NCBI RefSeq assembly: GCF_945980375.1
Contig: NZ_CAMFQO010000003.1
Coordinates: 1 to 64,000, forward strand
Length of the DNA: 64,000 bases
Reading direction: 5' to 3'
DNA from: an uncultured Eubacterium sp.
GTDB taxonomy: Bacteria > Bacillota > Clostridia > Oscillospirales > Acutalibacteraceae
Under the pieces are notes generated by a model, which was not told the origin of the DNA, did no database searches, and saw only the letters and a list, made by a program, of their open reading frames with translations. Made by a program: the position numbers and the translations under genes. This document shows, one piece after another, positions 1 through 8,792 of the stretch. The first letter of the stretch is position 1. Each line of letters starts with the position of its first letter.

Positions 1-57
1 TTAGCTATTTCATAACGCGAAGCGTTATTTCACAAATCCCGCAAGGGATTTATTTAA
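1..57. repeat. Short-hairpin array beside a tRNA terminator
   Basis: Two perfect mini-hairpins lie in a row, one with arms ATAACGC and GCGTTAT around GAA (12-28) and one with arms AAATCCC and GGGATTT around GCAA (34-51). They are joined by the heptamer ATTTCAC or its variant ATTTCAT. The array ends in ATTTAATTGAAAA directly against the tRNA-Leu terminator. The same grammar of stems, loops and spacer recurs at 10886-11056 beside another tRNA terminator. The left edge may be cut by the window. No coding potential is seen. Confidence 0.6.
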
Positions 58-60
58 TTG

Positions 61-101
61 AAAAGAGCCCACACTTGTCGTAAACAAATATGGGCTCTTT
101 T
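61..101 (-). terminator. Terminator of tRNA-Leu
   Basis: A 10-bp stem (62-71 with 91-100, arms AAAGAGCCCA and TGGGCTCTTT) lies immediately downstream of the tRNA in its direction of transcription and ends in a short U-run. This is the form of an intrinsic terminator. Confidence 0.8.
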
Positions 102-102
102 C

Positions 103-189
103 TGGTGCTGGTGACCGGACTTGAACCGGTACGGTATTGCTACCGAGGGATTTTAAGTCCCTTGCGTCTGCCGATTTCGCCACACCAGC
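103..189 (-). tRNA. tRNA-Leu (UAA anticodon)
   Basis: The minus strand folds into a cloverleaf with a 7-bp acceptor stem (GCTGGTG with CACCAGC), a long variable arm typical of class II tRNAs, and anticodon loop CTTAAAA, giving anticodon TAA. The 3' CCA is encoded (103-105). It is transcribed alone from its own promoter at 201-229. Confidence 0.95.
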
Positions 190-200
190 ACAACACATAT

Positions 201-229
201 ATATTAATTGATTTTATGTTTGTTGTCAA
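201..229 (-). promoter_or_regulatory. Promoter of tRNA-Leu
   Basis: On the minus strand TTGACA (224-229) and TAATAT (201-206) are separated by 17 bp, a sigma-A type promoter ending about a dozen bases before the tRNA. The -35 box shares its TGA with the stop codon of spoIIR. Confidence 0.75.
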
Positions 230-822
230 GAATTTATTTTATTTTTTATCTTGTTTATAATTTCAAGAATTTTGAATTTTGGGATGTATTTTTTTGATGT
301 TATCAGCTTCTTTTCCTCCTTGGTTAAAGCTTTATCAAAATCATCACTACAAGCAGAAATGCAAACCGCGGGATACATAACGCACCACCAATTTTTGCCC
401 TTCCCCTCCCCTATTACAACCTTTACGGTATTGTAGTTACCAGATGGCAGAGTAAAGTCCTTGTATTCCCTAACATCGAAGAATTCATTATCAACATATA
501 CCTTTACATCGTAGTTTTTGTTATATTTTTTTATCACCTCTTGGGCTGAAGCCTTTATTAATTCTGTATTACTTTGTGCAATTTCGATTGATTCTTCAAG
601 GTTGTTACAGTCGGTAAATAATTCCCTTGTAGACTTTAGTATATTGTTCTTAACAGCAATTTTAAGACTTTGGTCATCAATGGAGTTACTGTTTGCCAAA
701 ACGTGCATTCTCAAAACCTTGTTACTGATATTATTTGATGCATCATTTGTGTATGATAAAGACCCAAATAATAAAGTGAAAATTAACAAAAGAGGTAAAA
801 ATACAAATAGTTTTTTTGACAT
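226..822 (-). CDS. spoIIR: Stage II sporulation protein R
   Basis: SpoIIR is the forespore-made, secreted signal that triggers SpoIIGA to process pro-sigma-E in the mother cell. The 198-residue product has an N-terminal hydrophobic signal segment (about residues 5-24) and the family hallmark RMHVLANSNS at about residues 39-48, followed by LKIAVKNNIL. The length is usual for clostridial SpoIIR. It is the last gene of a minus-strand run 46 bp after ispE. In Bacillus spoIIR is under sigma-F; no forespore promoter could be assigned here by eye. No separate terminator is seen, because the tRNA-Leu promoter begins at its stop codon. Confidence 0.93.
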   Translation of the reverse strand: MSKKLFVFLPLLLIFTLLFGSLSYTNDASNNISNKVLRMHVLANSNSIDDQSLKIAVKNNILKSTRELFTDCNNLEESIEIAQSNTELIKASAQEVIKKYNKNYDVKVYVDNEFFDVREYKDFTLPSGNYNTVKVVIGEGKGKNWWCVMYPAVCISACSDDFDKALTKEEKKLITSKKYIPKFKILEIINKIKNKINS

Positions 823-868
823 AAATAAACCTGCCTTTCAAAACGATGATTGGCAGGCTTTTCATTTT

Positions 869-1756
869 TTATTCAACAATATCAATGATTTTGCAGCCCT
901 TGTTTACGGGTGTACATATAACAGTATCAGAAACGTTAACGTAATTAATAATCGATTGCTTAGCTGTTAAAGCATCTTCCTTGTTCTCAAATATGCCGAA
1001 AACCGTTGGTCCGGATCCACTCATACAAACACCGAGAGCATTGTTGCTTCGCATAATTTCTTTAATCGTAATTCGTTCAGGTACCTCAACAAATTGTTCA
1101 AATACGTTCTCCATTTTGGCAGAAATTTGAGCTAAATCTCTTGATTGCACAGCATAAAGCATACCTAATTTATCGGGAGTATGTACTTTTCCGTGTTCAT
1201 CAAATTGCTTAAAAGCACCGCCGGTATTTACTCCCCTGTTTGGCTTTGCAAGAAGCAGGTAGCACTTACGCATAGGCTTAACGGGTGTTAATACCTCGCC
1301 GATGCCTTGTGCAAGAAGAGTACCTCCGCAGATGCAAAAAGGAACATCTGCACCGATTTTAACACCGATGTTACATAATTCTTTGTCAGCTAAATCGGTA
1401 TTGAATATTTTATTTAGAGCAACTATAACAGCTGCACCGTCAGCACTGCCTCCTGCAAGTCCGGCGGCGTGAGGTATACGCTTAATAATATCAATGTGTA
1501 TGCCGGTATTTTTTATCTTGTTAGCCTTAAAAAAGGCGTCGGCAGCCTTGTAGGCAATATTCCTTCCATCAAGAGGAATATCATCTATATTACACGATAT
1601 TGTAATTCTTTTACCTTTAACCTTTTCAACCGTAACGGTATCGTAAAGTCCTACTGACTGCATAATCATAAATAAATCATGATAACCGTCTTTCCTTTTT
1701 GCAACAATATCAAGCATTAAGTTTATTTTTGCATATGCGTTAATTACTATTTTCAT
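869..1756 (-). CDS. ispE: 4-diphosphocytidyl-2-C-methyl-D-erythritol kinase
   Basis: IspE phosphorylates the 2-hydroxyl of CDP-ME with ATP in the methylerythritol phosphate route to isoprenoids. The 295-residue protein has the GHMP-kinase signature: the N-terminal AYAKINLML, the ATP-binding glycine loop PHAAGLAGGSADGAA at about residues 95-109, and the C-terminal MSGSGPTVFG. The length matches the family (about 280-300). Its start lies 17 bp inside the end of the aminotransferase gene, which implies translational coupling. The downstream spoIIR neighbour is also common in clostridia. Confidence 0.96.
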   Translation of the reverse strand: MKIVINAYAKINLMLDIVAKRKDGYHDLFMIMQSVGLYDTVTVEKVKGKRITISCNIDDIPLDGRNIAYKAADAFFKANKIKNTGIHIDIIKRIPHAAGLAGGSADGAAVIVALNKIFNTDLADKELCNIGVKIGADVPFCICGGTLLAQGIGEVLTPVKPMRKCYLLLAKPNRGVNTGGAFKQFDEHGKVHTPDKLGMLYAVQSRDLAQISAKMENVFEQFVEVPERITIKEIMRSNNALGVCMSGSGPTVFGIFENKEDALTAKQSIINYVNVSDTVICTPVNKGCKIIDIVE

Positions 1757-2927
1757 TTTTTAATTCCTTAACAAATTCACCGATTCTGCTTATAGCTTCT
1801 TTAATATTATCAATAGAATAGCAGTATGACGCTCTGATATATCCCTCACCGCAATCACCGAATGCGTTGCCGGGCACTACTGCAACATGCTTTTCCTTGA
1901 TAAGTCTTTCGCAAAATTCATCACTTGAAAGACCTGTTGATTTAATGCAGGGAAAAACATAAAACGCTCCCTTTGGCTCAAAGCATTCAAGACCTATTTT
2001 TCTGAATGCGTCAACAGTAAATCTTCTGCGCATATCGTAATCCATAACCATTTTTGATATATCGCTGTCACCGTTTTTGAGAGCGTCAATAGCGGCATAC
2101 TGCGAATTTGTAGGCGCAGACATTATTGCAAACTGATGAAGCTTTGTCATCTGTTCAATAATTTTTGCCGGGCCGAGAGCATAGCCTAATCTCCAGCCCG
2201 TCATAGAATATGTCTTTGAAAAGCCGTTAATAACAATTGTTCTTTCCTGCATATTATCAATGGCTGCAATTGAGGTATGACCCTGAGATGTATATGTCAG
2301 CTCACTGTATATTTCATCGGAAATAACAAAAAGATTATGCTTTATAATTACCTTGCTGATTTCCTTTAGCTCCTGCGCGGTCATGATTGCACCGGTTGGA
2401 TTATTAGGATAAGGAAAAACAATAGCCTTTGTTCTTTCCGTTACATATTGCTCAATATCATCACAGGTTAACTTAAAATCATTTTCAGACTTGGTAGGAA
2501 CAGAAATTGCGACACCTCCGCAAACCTCGACAATCGGCTTGTAGCAAACAAATGACGGCTCCACAACAAGAACCTCATCATCCCTTGATATAATTGCTCT
2601 GATAGCCATATCAATGCCTTCACTGCCGCCTACGGTAACAAGCACCTCTGAGTTGGGATCGTACTTAACAAGATACTTCCTTGCGTAAAAATTTGAAATT
2701 TCGTTTCGTAATTCAATTAATCCGGCATTGGCAGTATATCTTGTTGCACCCCGTTCGAGAAAATCAATTCCCTGCTGTCGTATGTGCCATGGAGTTAAAA
2801 AATCAGGTTCTCCCACACCGAGAGAAATTACATTTTCCATTTCCTTGGCAATAGCAAAAAACTTTCTAATCCCCGATGGCTTAACATCTACAAGGTCCTT
2901 GTTCAAAAAATCATTATAATTTATCAC
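1740..2927 (-). CDS. Class I/II PLP-dependent aminotransferase (AlaT-like)
   Basis: This is a fold-type I transaminase of 395 residues. The visible motifs are PNNPTG at about 174-179 (substrate and pyridine-ring contact) and the Schiff-base lysine in GFSKTY (K238), followed by GWRLGY. It starts with GTG at 2925-2927, overlapping the stop of the upstream Lrp-type gene as GTGA. A GGGGGA ribosome site lies about 10 bases upstream. The Lrp-aminotransferase pair resembles the Bacillus alaR-alaT arrangement, so alanine or aromatic transamination is plausible. The substrate cannot be read from sequence. Confidence 0.88.
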   Translation of the reverse strand: MINYNDFLNKDLVDVKPSGIRKFFAIAKEMENVISLGVGEPDFLTPWHIRQQGIDFLERGATRYTANAGLIELRNEISNFYARKYLVKYDPNSEVLVTVGGSEGIDMAIRAIISRDDEVLVVEPSFVCYKPIVEVCGGVAISVPTKSENDFKLTCDDIEQYVTERTKAIVFPYPNNPTGAIMTAQELKEISKVIIKHNLFVISDEIYSELTYTSQGHTSIAAIDNMQERTIVINGFSKTYSMTGWRLGYALGPAKIIEQMTKLHQFAIMSAPTNSQYAAIDALKNGDSDISKMVMDYDMRRRFTVDAFRKIGLECFEPKGAFYVFPCIKSTGLSSDEFCERLIKEKHVAVVPGNAFGDCGEGYIRASYCYSIDNIKEAISRIGEFVKELKNENSN

Positions 2928-3403
2928 AGTGAGTAAGTCCCCCTGTCATCCTTAATGTTATCGGAAAAGCTTACACCCTGCTCCTTGTATTTTTTGAGTA
3001 TGAAATTAGTTGATGTTGAAACAACATCTTCAAGCGGTGAAAGTCGCTTAACGACAAACATTGCAACCTCTTCAAACGATTTGTTTTTTACTATACAGCA
3101 CAAATCATATCCACCGCTCATAAGGTAAATGCTCTCTACCTCTTCAAGATTGGCAATCCTTTGAGCAACCTCATCAAAGCCGTGACCGAACTTTGGCTGT
3201 ACCTTAATTTCAATCAGAGCAGTACAACCCTGCATATTAATTTTTTCTTTATCAATAATTGCACGATAGCCCTTGATAACACCGCTTTCTTCGTATAATC
3301 TTATTTGCCGTGTAACCTCGTCGGCAGATACGCCAAGAGCAACTGCAATCTCTTCATTTGTTAAACGCGGATTTGTTTCAAGTAAATACAGTAATCTGTC
3401 CAT
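2924..3403 (-). CDS. Lrp/AsnC family transcriptional regulator
   Basis: This is a 159-residue feast/famine regulator. The N-terminus (about 1-50) is a winged helix-turn-helix (NEEIAVALGVSADEVTRQIR). The rest is a RAM/ACT-like effector domain ending in a possible amino-acid-sensing loop (YLMSGGYDLCCIV). The start is supported by AAGGAG seven bases upstream of ATG. It sits directly upstream of an aminotransferase with a 4-bp overlap, so it probably controls that gene in response to an amino acid, as AlaR does for AlaT in Bacillus. The effector is unknown. Confidence 0.88.
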   Translation of the reverse strand: MDRLLYLLETNPRLTNEEIAVALGVSADEVTRQIRLYEESGVIKGYRAIIDKEKINMQGCTALIEIKVQPKFGHGFDEVAQRIANLEEVESIYLMSGGYDLCCIVKNKSFEEVAMFVVKRLSPLEDVVSTSTNFILKKYKEQGVSFSDNIKDDRGTYSL

Positions 3404-3424
3404 AATTAATCTCCTTAGGTTACA

Positions 3425-4231
3425 CTAATCAATTTTTATCAGCTTTGGCTGTCTGTTTTCAAATACGGTAAAGTAATCGTATCCACAGCTTTTCAGTATA
3501 TCATATCCCTTATCAATATTATTGCACACCTTTTCGCAATAATGAGAATCAGAGCCTACAGTTACATATTTTCCGCCCATATCATGAAATCTTTTTATGT
3601 ATTCGGGGCTTGGCAGGGTATCGTTCATTTCCATAGACAGACCTGAAACATTTAGCTCCAATGCCTTTTCATTTGAAATTATTGCTTCAAATATTTCTTC
3701 AATAATATCATCAAACCTTGACATATCAACATTAATTTTTTCTCTTGCAACGATGTATCTTAATGGATATGTCAGGTGAGCAATGCTGTCCGTCTTGTTC
3801 CATTTTGCAACATCAAGCACAGCCTCAAAATAACGACGCAGCAATTGATATATGTCATATTGAGAGTAATCTAAAAAATAGAAATCCTCCATATTTTTTA
3901 GATTATGAACAGAGCCGAGCACAAAATCAAAATTGAATTTTTCTAAAAGCTCTTCGGACAATTCCTTTTCATAAAGTGGCTGACCGAGCTCTATTCCTTT
4001 ATAAACCTTAATGCTGTCAAAATCTTTTTTTGCTTCTTCAACTTCGTTATACTGCTTTTCAAAGCTTTCAAAGGATTCTCTCTTTAAGCCGTCAATATCA
4101 CAGTGGTCGGTAATTGCAATTCCTATTCCGCCGTTTTCAATAATACCCTTGCATAATTCATGGCAGGTGTGATGACCGTCAAAGGAATTAACGGAATGTG
4201 TGTGAGTATCAATAATGCTTTTATATTTCAT
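3425..4231 (-). CDS. PHP-domain phosphatase, histidinol-phosphatase HisJ-like
   Basis: The protein is a metal-dependent PHP-superfamily phosphoesterase of 269 residues. The metal ligands are seen in order as DTHTHS at the N-terminus, AITDHCD, the glutamate in KGIELG, GSVHN, HLTYP and GSDSHY near the C-terminus. The ATG at 4229-4231 is preferred over an earlier in-frame ATG because it has AGGTGAT upstream. The reaction may be L-histidinol-phosphate hydrolysis, but no other his gene is nearby and PHP proteins of this size have varied substrates. It heads the unit running to spoIIR. Confidence 0.82.
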   Translation of the reverse strand: MKYKSIIDTHTHSVNSFDGHHTCHELCKGIIENGGIGIAITDHCDIDGLKRESFESFEKQYNEVEEAKKDFDSIKVYKGIELGQPLYEKELSEELLEKFNFDFVLGSVHNLKNMEDFYFLDYSQYDIYQLLRRYFEAVLDVAKWNKTDSIAHLTYPLRYIVAREKINVDMSRFDDIIEEIFEAIISNEKALELNVSGLSMEMNDTLPSPEYIKRFHDMGGKYVTVGSDSHYCEKVCNNIDKGYDILKSCGYDYFTVFENRQPKLIKID

Positions 4232-4300
4232 ATAATCACCTGAGTACGTATTATACCACAAAACATAGGCAAATTGAATACCAAAATTTGAAATAATTAT

Positions 4301-4329
4301 TTGACAAATCTTTGTTATAAATATATAAT
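4301..4329 (+). promoter_or_regulatory. Promoter of the beta-helix/ACT/UPF0210 unit
   Basis: A perfect TTGACA (4301-4306) and perfect TATAAT (4324-4329) are spaced by 17 bp, 32 bp upstream of the start codon. This should be a strong housekeeping promoter. Confidence 0.85.
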
Positions 4330-4361
4330 AATTTTTAATAATTTAACTTAGGTACTGTTTG

Positions 4362-6350
4362 ATGAAAAAAAGAATTATTTCGTTTGTTTTAAGCATTTGT
4401 ATTTTGATAAGCTCGCTTTCAACTATGATTGCTTATGCAGAAGCTGATATTGAGGTTAATTCCACCCCTAAAATTGTTATATATAATTCAAATTCCGTTA
4501 TACTAAATGAATTTGAGATTACAGGTGACGATATTACAAGTGTATTGAAAAAATCGTTTGCATATTGCAACGACAATGCAGGCTTAAATAACGTATTAAC
4601 TATTAAAATTCCCGAAGGAAAATATTTAATTAAAAAAACAAATGTTGCTTCAAGCAATACAATACTTGATTTGACAGATAATGTAGTGATATATAACGCA
4701 TGTCCCAGACGGGGAAACATCATAAATTCACCAAATGGGTTCTACGGATACGACGGACTGAAAAATTTTACTGTTCGAGGTGGAGAGTTAACATACGATA
4801 TTAACAATAAAAACGGTTCAACCCTGTCAAGAATTGCTCACGCGGACAATGTTACCTTTGAAAATGTAAAATTTTCAAACGGATATAAATCCCACTTTGT
4901 TGAGGTTGCCGCTTCAAAAAACATAAAGTTTGACAGATGTACCTTTGATGGATTTAAGGGCAATCTTTCCTCATCGGGCTGTGAGGCTATTCAAATTGAT
5001 ATTCTTGAGGAGAAAAGCCATTTTACAGGATTTCCTTATTACGACGGAACAATGAACAGTAATATTACCGTTCAAAATTGCACCTTTACAAATATTGTCA
5101 GCGGTGTCGGAACAAAGTCATTATATTACGGCTATTATCAAAGTAAAATCAATATTAAAAATAATACTTTTAAGAATTTGACAGGTACGGCAATTTATTG
5201 CAGCGGATACACAAATTGTGATATTTCAGGCAATACAATAACAAACTGTGCAGAAGGCATTAATTACTTTATGATGAAGCCTGATTCAAGGCTTAGCACG
5301 GTTTGTAAAATAGATAATCTTGGCTCAATAAATAACAATTGCGCTACAAGGATACACGATAATATCATCAGCGTAAACTCAACTGAGGATATATCGACAG
5401 CATCTGCTATATATGTTTTTGGAAATAACGTTACTTCTTCAAAAAAGAGCAAGTATAGCACAAGCGTAAAAGTTGGTAATTACAGAGTTAATAAAATACA
5501 AATCTACAATAATACAATTAAAACCACCGCTCACGGAATTAGGGTATACGATACAACCAATTCAAAAATATTCGGCAATACCGTTACAAGCTCAAAAAGC
5601 AGCGGCGGATACGGTATTTATGCTGCGAATTCTTCAAATTCAAATCAAATCTATTCAAATAAAATAAACAAGTTTTCAAACGGAATATTCATTGCATCAT
5701 CAAGCAAGTGCAACAAGGTTACAAAAAACACTGTTAACGGTACAGGAAACAGCGGAATTGTTATTAACAGTGGATGTGACAGTAATAGTATTGACTCAAA
5801 TACTGTTATGAATTCGGGCAAAAACGGTATTTTGATCGGTGCTTCAAAGACAAGCAGTGTTCAAAGCAATAATATTTCTTCTTCAAAGGCTGATGCAATA
5901 CACTTAAATTCCAAGGCTAATGTAAATGTTATTAAGGGCAATCTGTTCAACGTTCACGGTAAATATGCAATTTACTGCGACAAGGGCTCAACCGCTAATG
6001 TTTATGTAAACAATTACAAAAACTCCTCCGGCAGATACGGCTACAGCAAGGGTGATAAAAAGGATTATAAATTCGCTAATCTTGCTGTTCCTACAGTGAC
6101 AGTTTCAAAGAAAGGCACAACTGCTACCGTAAGCTGGAAGAAGGTTGGCGGGGCAAACGATTACTATGTTTACCGTTCCACAAGCAAAAACGGTACATAC
6201 AGCTATATCGGTCACACTAAATCAACAAAATTCCAAAACAAAAAATTGAAAAAAGGAAAAAAATATTATTACAAGGTATCAGCTGTAAAGGTTGCTAACG
6301 GAATTAAACAACGTTCTAACCTTTCAACAGTTAAAGGCAAAAAAATATAA
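4362..6350 (+). CDS. Secreted right-handed beta-helix protein with fibronectin-like tail
   Basis: The 662-residue product begins with a signal peptide (positive MKKR, a hydrophobic core, probable cleavage after AYA at residue 26). A long middle region of about 470 residues repeats short N-rich, G-rich strands (for example NTVTSSKSSGGYGIYAANSS), as in NosD/PbH1 pectate-lyase-like parallel beta-helices. The last ~85 residues look like a fibronectin type III fold (TVSWKKVGGANDYYVYRS) and end lysine-rich. No sugar-lyase catalytic residue could be assigned. ATG 4362 is chosen over TTG 4359. A polysaccharide-binding or -cleaving surface role is inference. Confidence 0.8.
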   Translation: MKKRIISFVLSICILISSLSTMIAYAEADIEVNSTPKIVIYNSNSVILNEFEITGDDITSVLKKSFAYCNDNAGLNNVLTIKIPEGKYLIKKTNVASSNTILDLTDNVVIYNACPRRGNIINSPNGFYGYDGLKNFTVRGGELTYDINNKNGSTLSRIAHADNVTFENVKFSNGYKSHFVEVAASKNIKFDRCTFDGFKGNLSSSGCEAIQIDILEEKSHFTGFPYYDGTMNSNITVQNCTFTNIVSGVGTKSLYYGYYQSKINIKNNTFKNLTGTAIYCSGYTNCDISGNTITNCAEGINYFMMKPDSRLSTVCKIDNLGSINNNCATRIHDNIISVNSTEDISTASAIYVFGNNVTSSKKSKYSTSVKVGNYRVNKIQIYNNTIKTTAHGIRVYDTTNSKIFGNTVTSSKSSGGYGIYAANSSNSNQIYSNKINKFSNGIFIASSSKCNKVTKNTVNGTGNSGIVINSGCDSNSIDSNTVMNSGKNGILIGASKTSSVQSNNISSSKADAIHLNSKANVNVIKGNLFNVHGKYAIYCDKGSTANVYVNNYKNSSGRYGYSKGDKKDYKFANLAVPTVTVSKKGTTATVSWKKVGGANDYYVYRSTSKNGTYSYIGHTKSTKFQNKKLKKGKKYYYKVSAVKVANGIKQRSNLSTVKGKKI

Positions 6351-6371
6351 ATCTATTGGAGGTTATAAATA

Positions 6372-6641
6372 ATGAGATGTGTAATTACGGTTGTTGGTAA
6401 GGATATGGTAGGTATTCTTGCTTCTGTATCGGGAATTTGTAAGGAATGTAATGTTAATGTTACGGAGGTATCCCAGTCAATTTTACAGGATATGTTTTGT
6501 ATGATGATGATGGCTGATACATCAAAGGCAAACGTTGACTTCCCTGCCTTTTCTGAAAAGCTTTCAAAATACGGCGAGGAAAACGGCCTTTCAATTCATG
6601 CTATGCACGAAGATATTTTTAACTCAATGCACAGAATATAA
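6372..6641 (+). CDS. ACT-domain protein, UPF0237 family
   Basis: This 89-residue protein is essentially one ACT domain (VITVVGKDMVGILASVSGIC at the start, then a beta-strand EVSQSIL). ACT domains bind amino acids or other small ligands and mediate allostery. GGAGG lies about 10 bases upstream of ATG. The gene is 15 bp before a UPF0210 gene, and this pairing is conserved widely in Firmicutes. It is therefore probably the ligand-sensing partner of that protein. The ligand and function are unknown. Confidence 0.9.
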   Translation: MRCVITVVGKDMVGILASVSGICKECNVNVTEVSQSILQDMFCMMMMADTSKANVDFPAFSEKLSKYGEENGLSIHAMHEDIFNSMHRI

Positions 6642-6656
6642 TCGGAGGGCAAAAAA

Positions 6657-8012
6657 TTGATAAATACATATGACATTCTTGAAACTATTAGAATGATACA
6701 GGACGAATGTCTTGACATAAGAACTACCACAATGGGTATTTCGCTTTTGGATTGCGGTGACAGTGATATTGATAAATCCTGCCAAAAGGTTTATGATAAG
6801 ATTTGTAAGAAGGCAGAAAATCTTGTAAAAACCGGCGAGGATATAGAAAAGGAATACGGTATTCCTATCATAAACAAAAGAGTAAGTGTTACTCCGATTT
6901 CAATACTTGCCGGAATAAGCGGCGGTGACCCTGTTAAGTATGCTTTGACACTTGAAAAGGCGGCTAAAACAATCGGAGTAAACTTTATAGGCGGATACTC
7001 CGCGCTTGTTCAAAAAGGCTTTGCTGCAGGAGACAGAGAGCTTATTGAATCTATCCCTCAGGCACTTGCGCAAACCGAGCATCTTTGCTCGTCCGTAAAT
7101 ATCGGCTCAACAAAGGCAGGTATCAATATGGATGCCGTCAAACTTATGGGACAAAAGGTTAAAGAAGCTGCCGAATTAACAAAGGACAATGATTGTATCG
7201 GTGCAGGAAAGCTTGTTGTTTTCTGTAACGCTCCTGAGGATAATCCTTTTATGGCAGGTGCATTTCACGGTGTATCGGAGCCTGACTGTGTAATTAACGT
7301 TGGTGTTTCCGGTCCGGGTGTTGTTAGAGCTGCTGTTGCAAAGCACCCCGACTATAACATTAATCAAATTGCAGAGCTTATTAAGAAAACAGCTTTTAAG
7401 GTAACAAGAATGGGACAGCTTGTAGGTGCTCTTGCAAGTGAAAGATTAGGTGTTCCTTTTGGCATTGTTGATTTGTCATTGGCTCCTACCCCTGCTGTTG
7501 GCGACTCTGTTGCACATATACTTGAGGAAATCGGTCTTGAGCAATGCGGTGCGGCAGGTACAACAGCTTGCCTGGCAATGCTTAACGATGCTGTTAAAAA
7601 AGGCGGTGTTATGGCGTCATCAAGTGTTGGCGGTCTTTCCGGAGCATTTATTCCTGTTTCGGAGGATGCGGGTATGATTGCTGCTGCAAAATCAGGATCC
7701 CTTTGTATAGAAAAGCTTGAGGCAATGACTGCTGTATGCTCAGTCGGTCTTGATATGATTGTTATTCCGGGTGATACTACTCCGGAGGTTATCAGCGGTA
7801 TTATTGCTGATGAGGCCGCTATCGGTATGGTTAACGGAAAAACCACGGCAGTAAGAGTTATTCCGGCTATCGGCAAGAATTTTGGTGATACACTTGAATT
7901 TGGCGGATTGCTTGGCTCCGGCCCGGTAATGAAGGTTAACACAATGTCCCCTGCAAAATTCATATCACGAGGAGGAAAAATTCCTGCTCCGCTTCACTCA
8001 CTTAAAAACTAA
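6657..8012 (+). CDS. PFL-like UPF0210/DUF711 family protein
   Basis: This is a conserved 451-residue cytosolic protein of the UPF0210 family, which is structurally related to pyruvate formate-lyase-type barrels but has no proven reaction. The family style is visible in the glycine-rich [32 protein letters not shown] and [13 protein letters not shown] at the C-terminus. Translation starts at TTG (6657), because CGGAGG is eight bases upstream and no ATG fits. It is cotranscribed with the preceding ACT gene and followed by a terminator. I do not see the Gly-radical motif of true PFL enzymes, so formate-lyase activity should not be assumed. Confidence 0.9.
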   Translation: MINTYDILETIRMIQDECLDIRTTTMGISLLDCGDSDIDKSCQKVYDKICKKAENLVKTGEDIEKEYGIPIINKRVSVTPISILAGISGGDPVKYALTLEKAAKTIGVNFIGGYSALVQKGFAAGDRELIESIPQALAQTEHLCSSVNIGSTKAGINMDAVKLMGQKVKEAAELTKDNDCIGAGKLVVFCNAPEDNPFMAGAFHGVSEPDCVINVGVSGPGVVRAAVAKHPDYNINQIAELIKKTAFKVTRMGQLVGALASERLGVPFGIVDLSLAPTPAVGDSVAHILEEIGLEQCGAAGTTACLAMLNDAVKKGGVMASSSVGGLSGAFIPVSEDAGMIAAAKSGSLCIEKLEAMTAVCSVGLDMIVIPGDTTPEVISGIIADEAAIGMVNGKTTAVRVIPAIGKNFGDTLEFGGLLGSGPVMKVNTMSPAKFISRGGKIPAPLHSLKN

Positions 8013-8020
8013 AGCATAAA

Positions 8021-8063
8021 GAAAAAGCAGATGATTAAAACAATAATCGTCTGCTTTTTCTTA
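8021..8063 (+). terminator. Terminator after the UPF0210 gene
   Basis: A hairpin with arms AAAAAGCAGA and TCTGCTTTTT-like sequence (8022-8059, one mismatch) is followed by a U-rich tail. It lies just after the TAA of the UPF0210 gene. Confidence 0.85.
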
Positions 8064-8065
8064 TA

Positions 8066-8099
8066 CATAAAAACAACCCACAAAAACCTGTGGGTTGTA
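8066..8099 (-). terminator. Terminator of the unknown membrane protein gene
   Basis: On the minus strand ACAACCCACAG pairs with CTGTGGGTTGT-like sequence (8073-8098) and is followed by TTTTTAT. This is an intrinsic terminator back-to-back with the plus-strand one at 8021-8063. Confidence 0.85.
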
Positions 8100-8106
8100 A
8101 ATAATC

Positions 8107-8763
8107 TTATTTTGCAATTAATGCTGTTGAATGGAAGGTGAGAGGATTGTACTCACCGTTTTCGTAAACATATACAGCAGATAGGTTAATTGCAACTGCA
8201 TATGTCTTACCGCTTGAAGTAAACTCATAGCAATCAACATTATTAACGGTAACAATGTTTGATGTATAATTGATAGCAGCGGATGAAGGATCACTTGAGT
8301 AATTGAGGGTTCTCCAATTATCGTGGATAACCTGCTTAAGAAGTGCTTTTGCTTCCGATACGCTATAGCTCTTTGTAGTTGTAATTTCGTGTTCGTTAAC
8401 GTACCTATCATATTCCTGCACGGTAGCCGTATTATCGTCTTCGGCATTTTTGATAGGTGCAACATATGTAAACCACATAACCAAGAAATATACTACCAAC
8501 CAAATCAAAAGAATTAATATGATAAGCTGGAAAATCTTCTTACCTTTGCTTTGTTCTCCACCTGCAAAAGCTTCCTCTTGTGTAGGAATCGGAACAGGTG
8601 TAAACGGCTTCCCTTTTTTGTTTGCCTTTTTTTCAGCCTTTGCATTCTTTTTGTTAATGCTTTTTACAAGCTTTGCATATTGGCCTGCCTGCTTTTTCTC
8701 AACCTTAGCTGCCTTTTTAGCTGCCTTGGCTTCTTTTTTTGCGATTTTAGATTCTTTACTCAA
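8107..8763 (-). CDS. Unknown single-pass membrane protein with Lys/Ala-rich N-terminus
   Basis: I do not recognise this 218-residue protein. Residues 1-55 are an extreme lysine/alanine repeat that should form a charged helix in the cytoplasm. A linker with PVPIPTQEE follows, then a transmembrane helix at about 77-101, then an extracytoplasmic domain of about 115 residues with a beta-rich C-terminus. The TTG at 8761-8763 is taken as start, because GGAGGGG lies seven bases upstream. The gene has its own promoter and terminator, so it is monocistronic. The basic tail could bind nucleic acid, ribosomes or anionic lipid; that is speculation. Confidence 0.7.
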   Translation of the reverse strand: MSKESKIAKKEAKAAKKAAKVEKKQAGQYAKLVKSINKKNAKAEKKANKKGKPFTPVPIPTQEEAFAGGEQSKGKKIFQLIILILLIWLVVYFLVMWFTYVAPIKNAEDDNTATVQEYDRYVNEHEITTTKSYSVSEAKALLKQVIHDNWRTLNYSSDPSSAAINYTSNIVTVNNVDCYEFTSSGKTYAVAINLSAVYVYENGEYNPLTFHSTALIAK

Positions 8764-8792
8764 AGCAGTCCCCTCCTTATAAGTATGAATGT

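Noticed and set aside
226-229. Overlap of the spoIIR stop codon with the tRNA-Leu -35 box as a regulatory device.
   Set aside because: Shared bases are expected in compact genomes and no further sign of coupling was seen.
4359-4361. TTG at 4359 as start of the beta-helix protein.
   Set aside because: The adjacent ATG at 4362 gives the same frame and a normal start; TTG is not needed.
7364-7963. A 199-residue minus-strand frame opposite the UPF0210 gene.
   Set aside because: It is proline/threonine-rich with no ribosome site or recognisable domain, and lies wholly within a well-supported gene on the other strand.
6657-8012. Annotation of the UPF0210 protein as pyruvate formate-lyase.
   Set aside because: The glycyl-radical motif and the paired cysteines of PFL are not present, so the PFL name is structural only.
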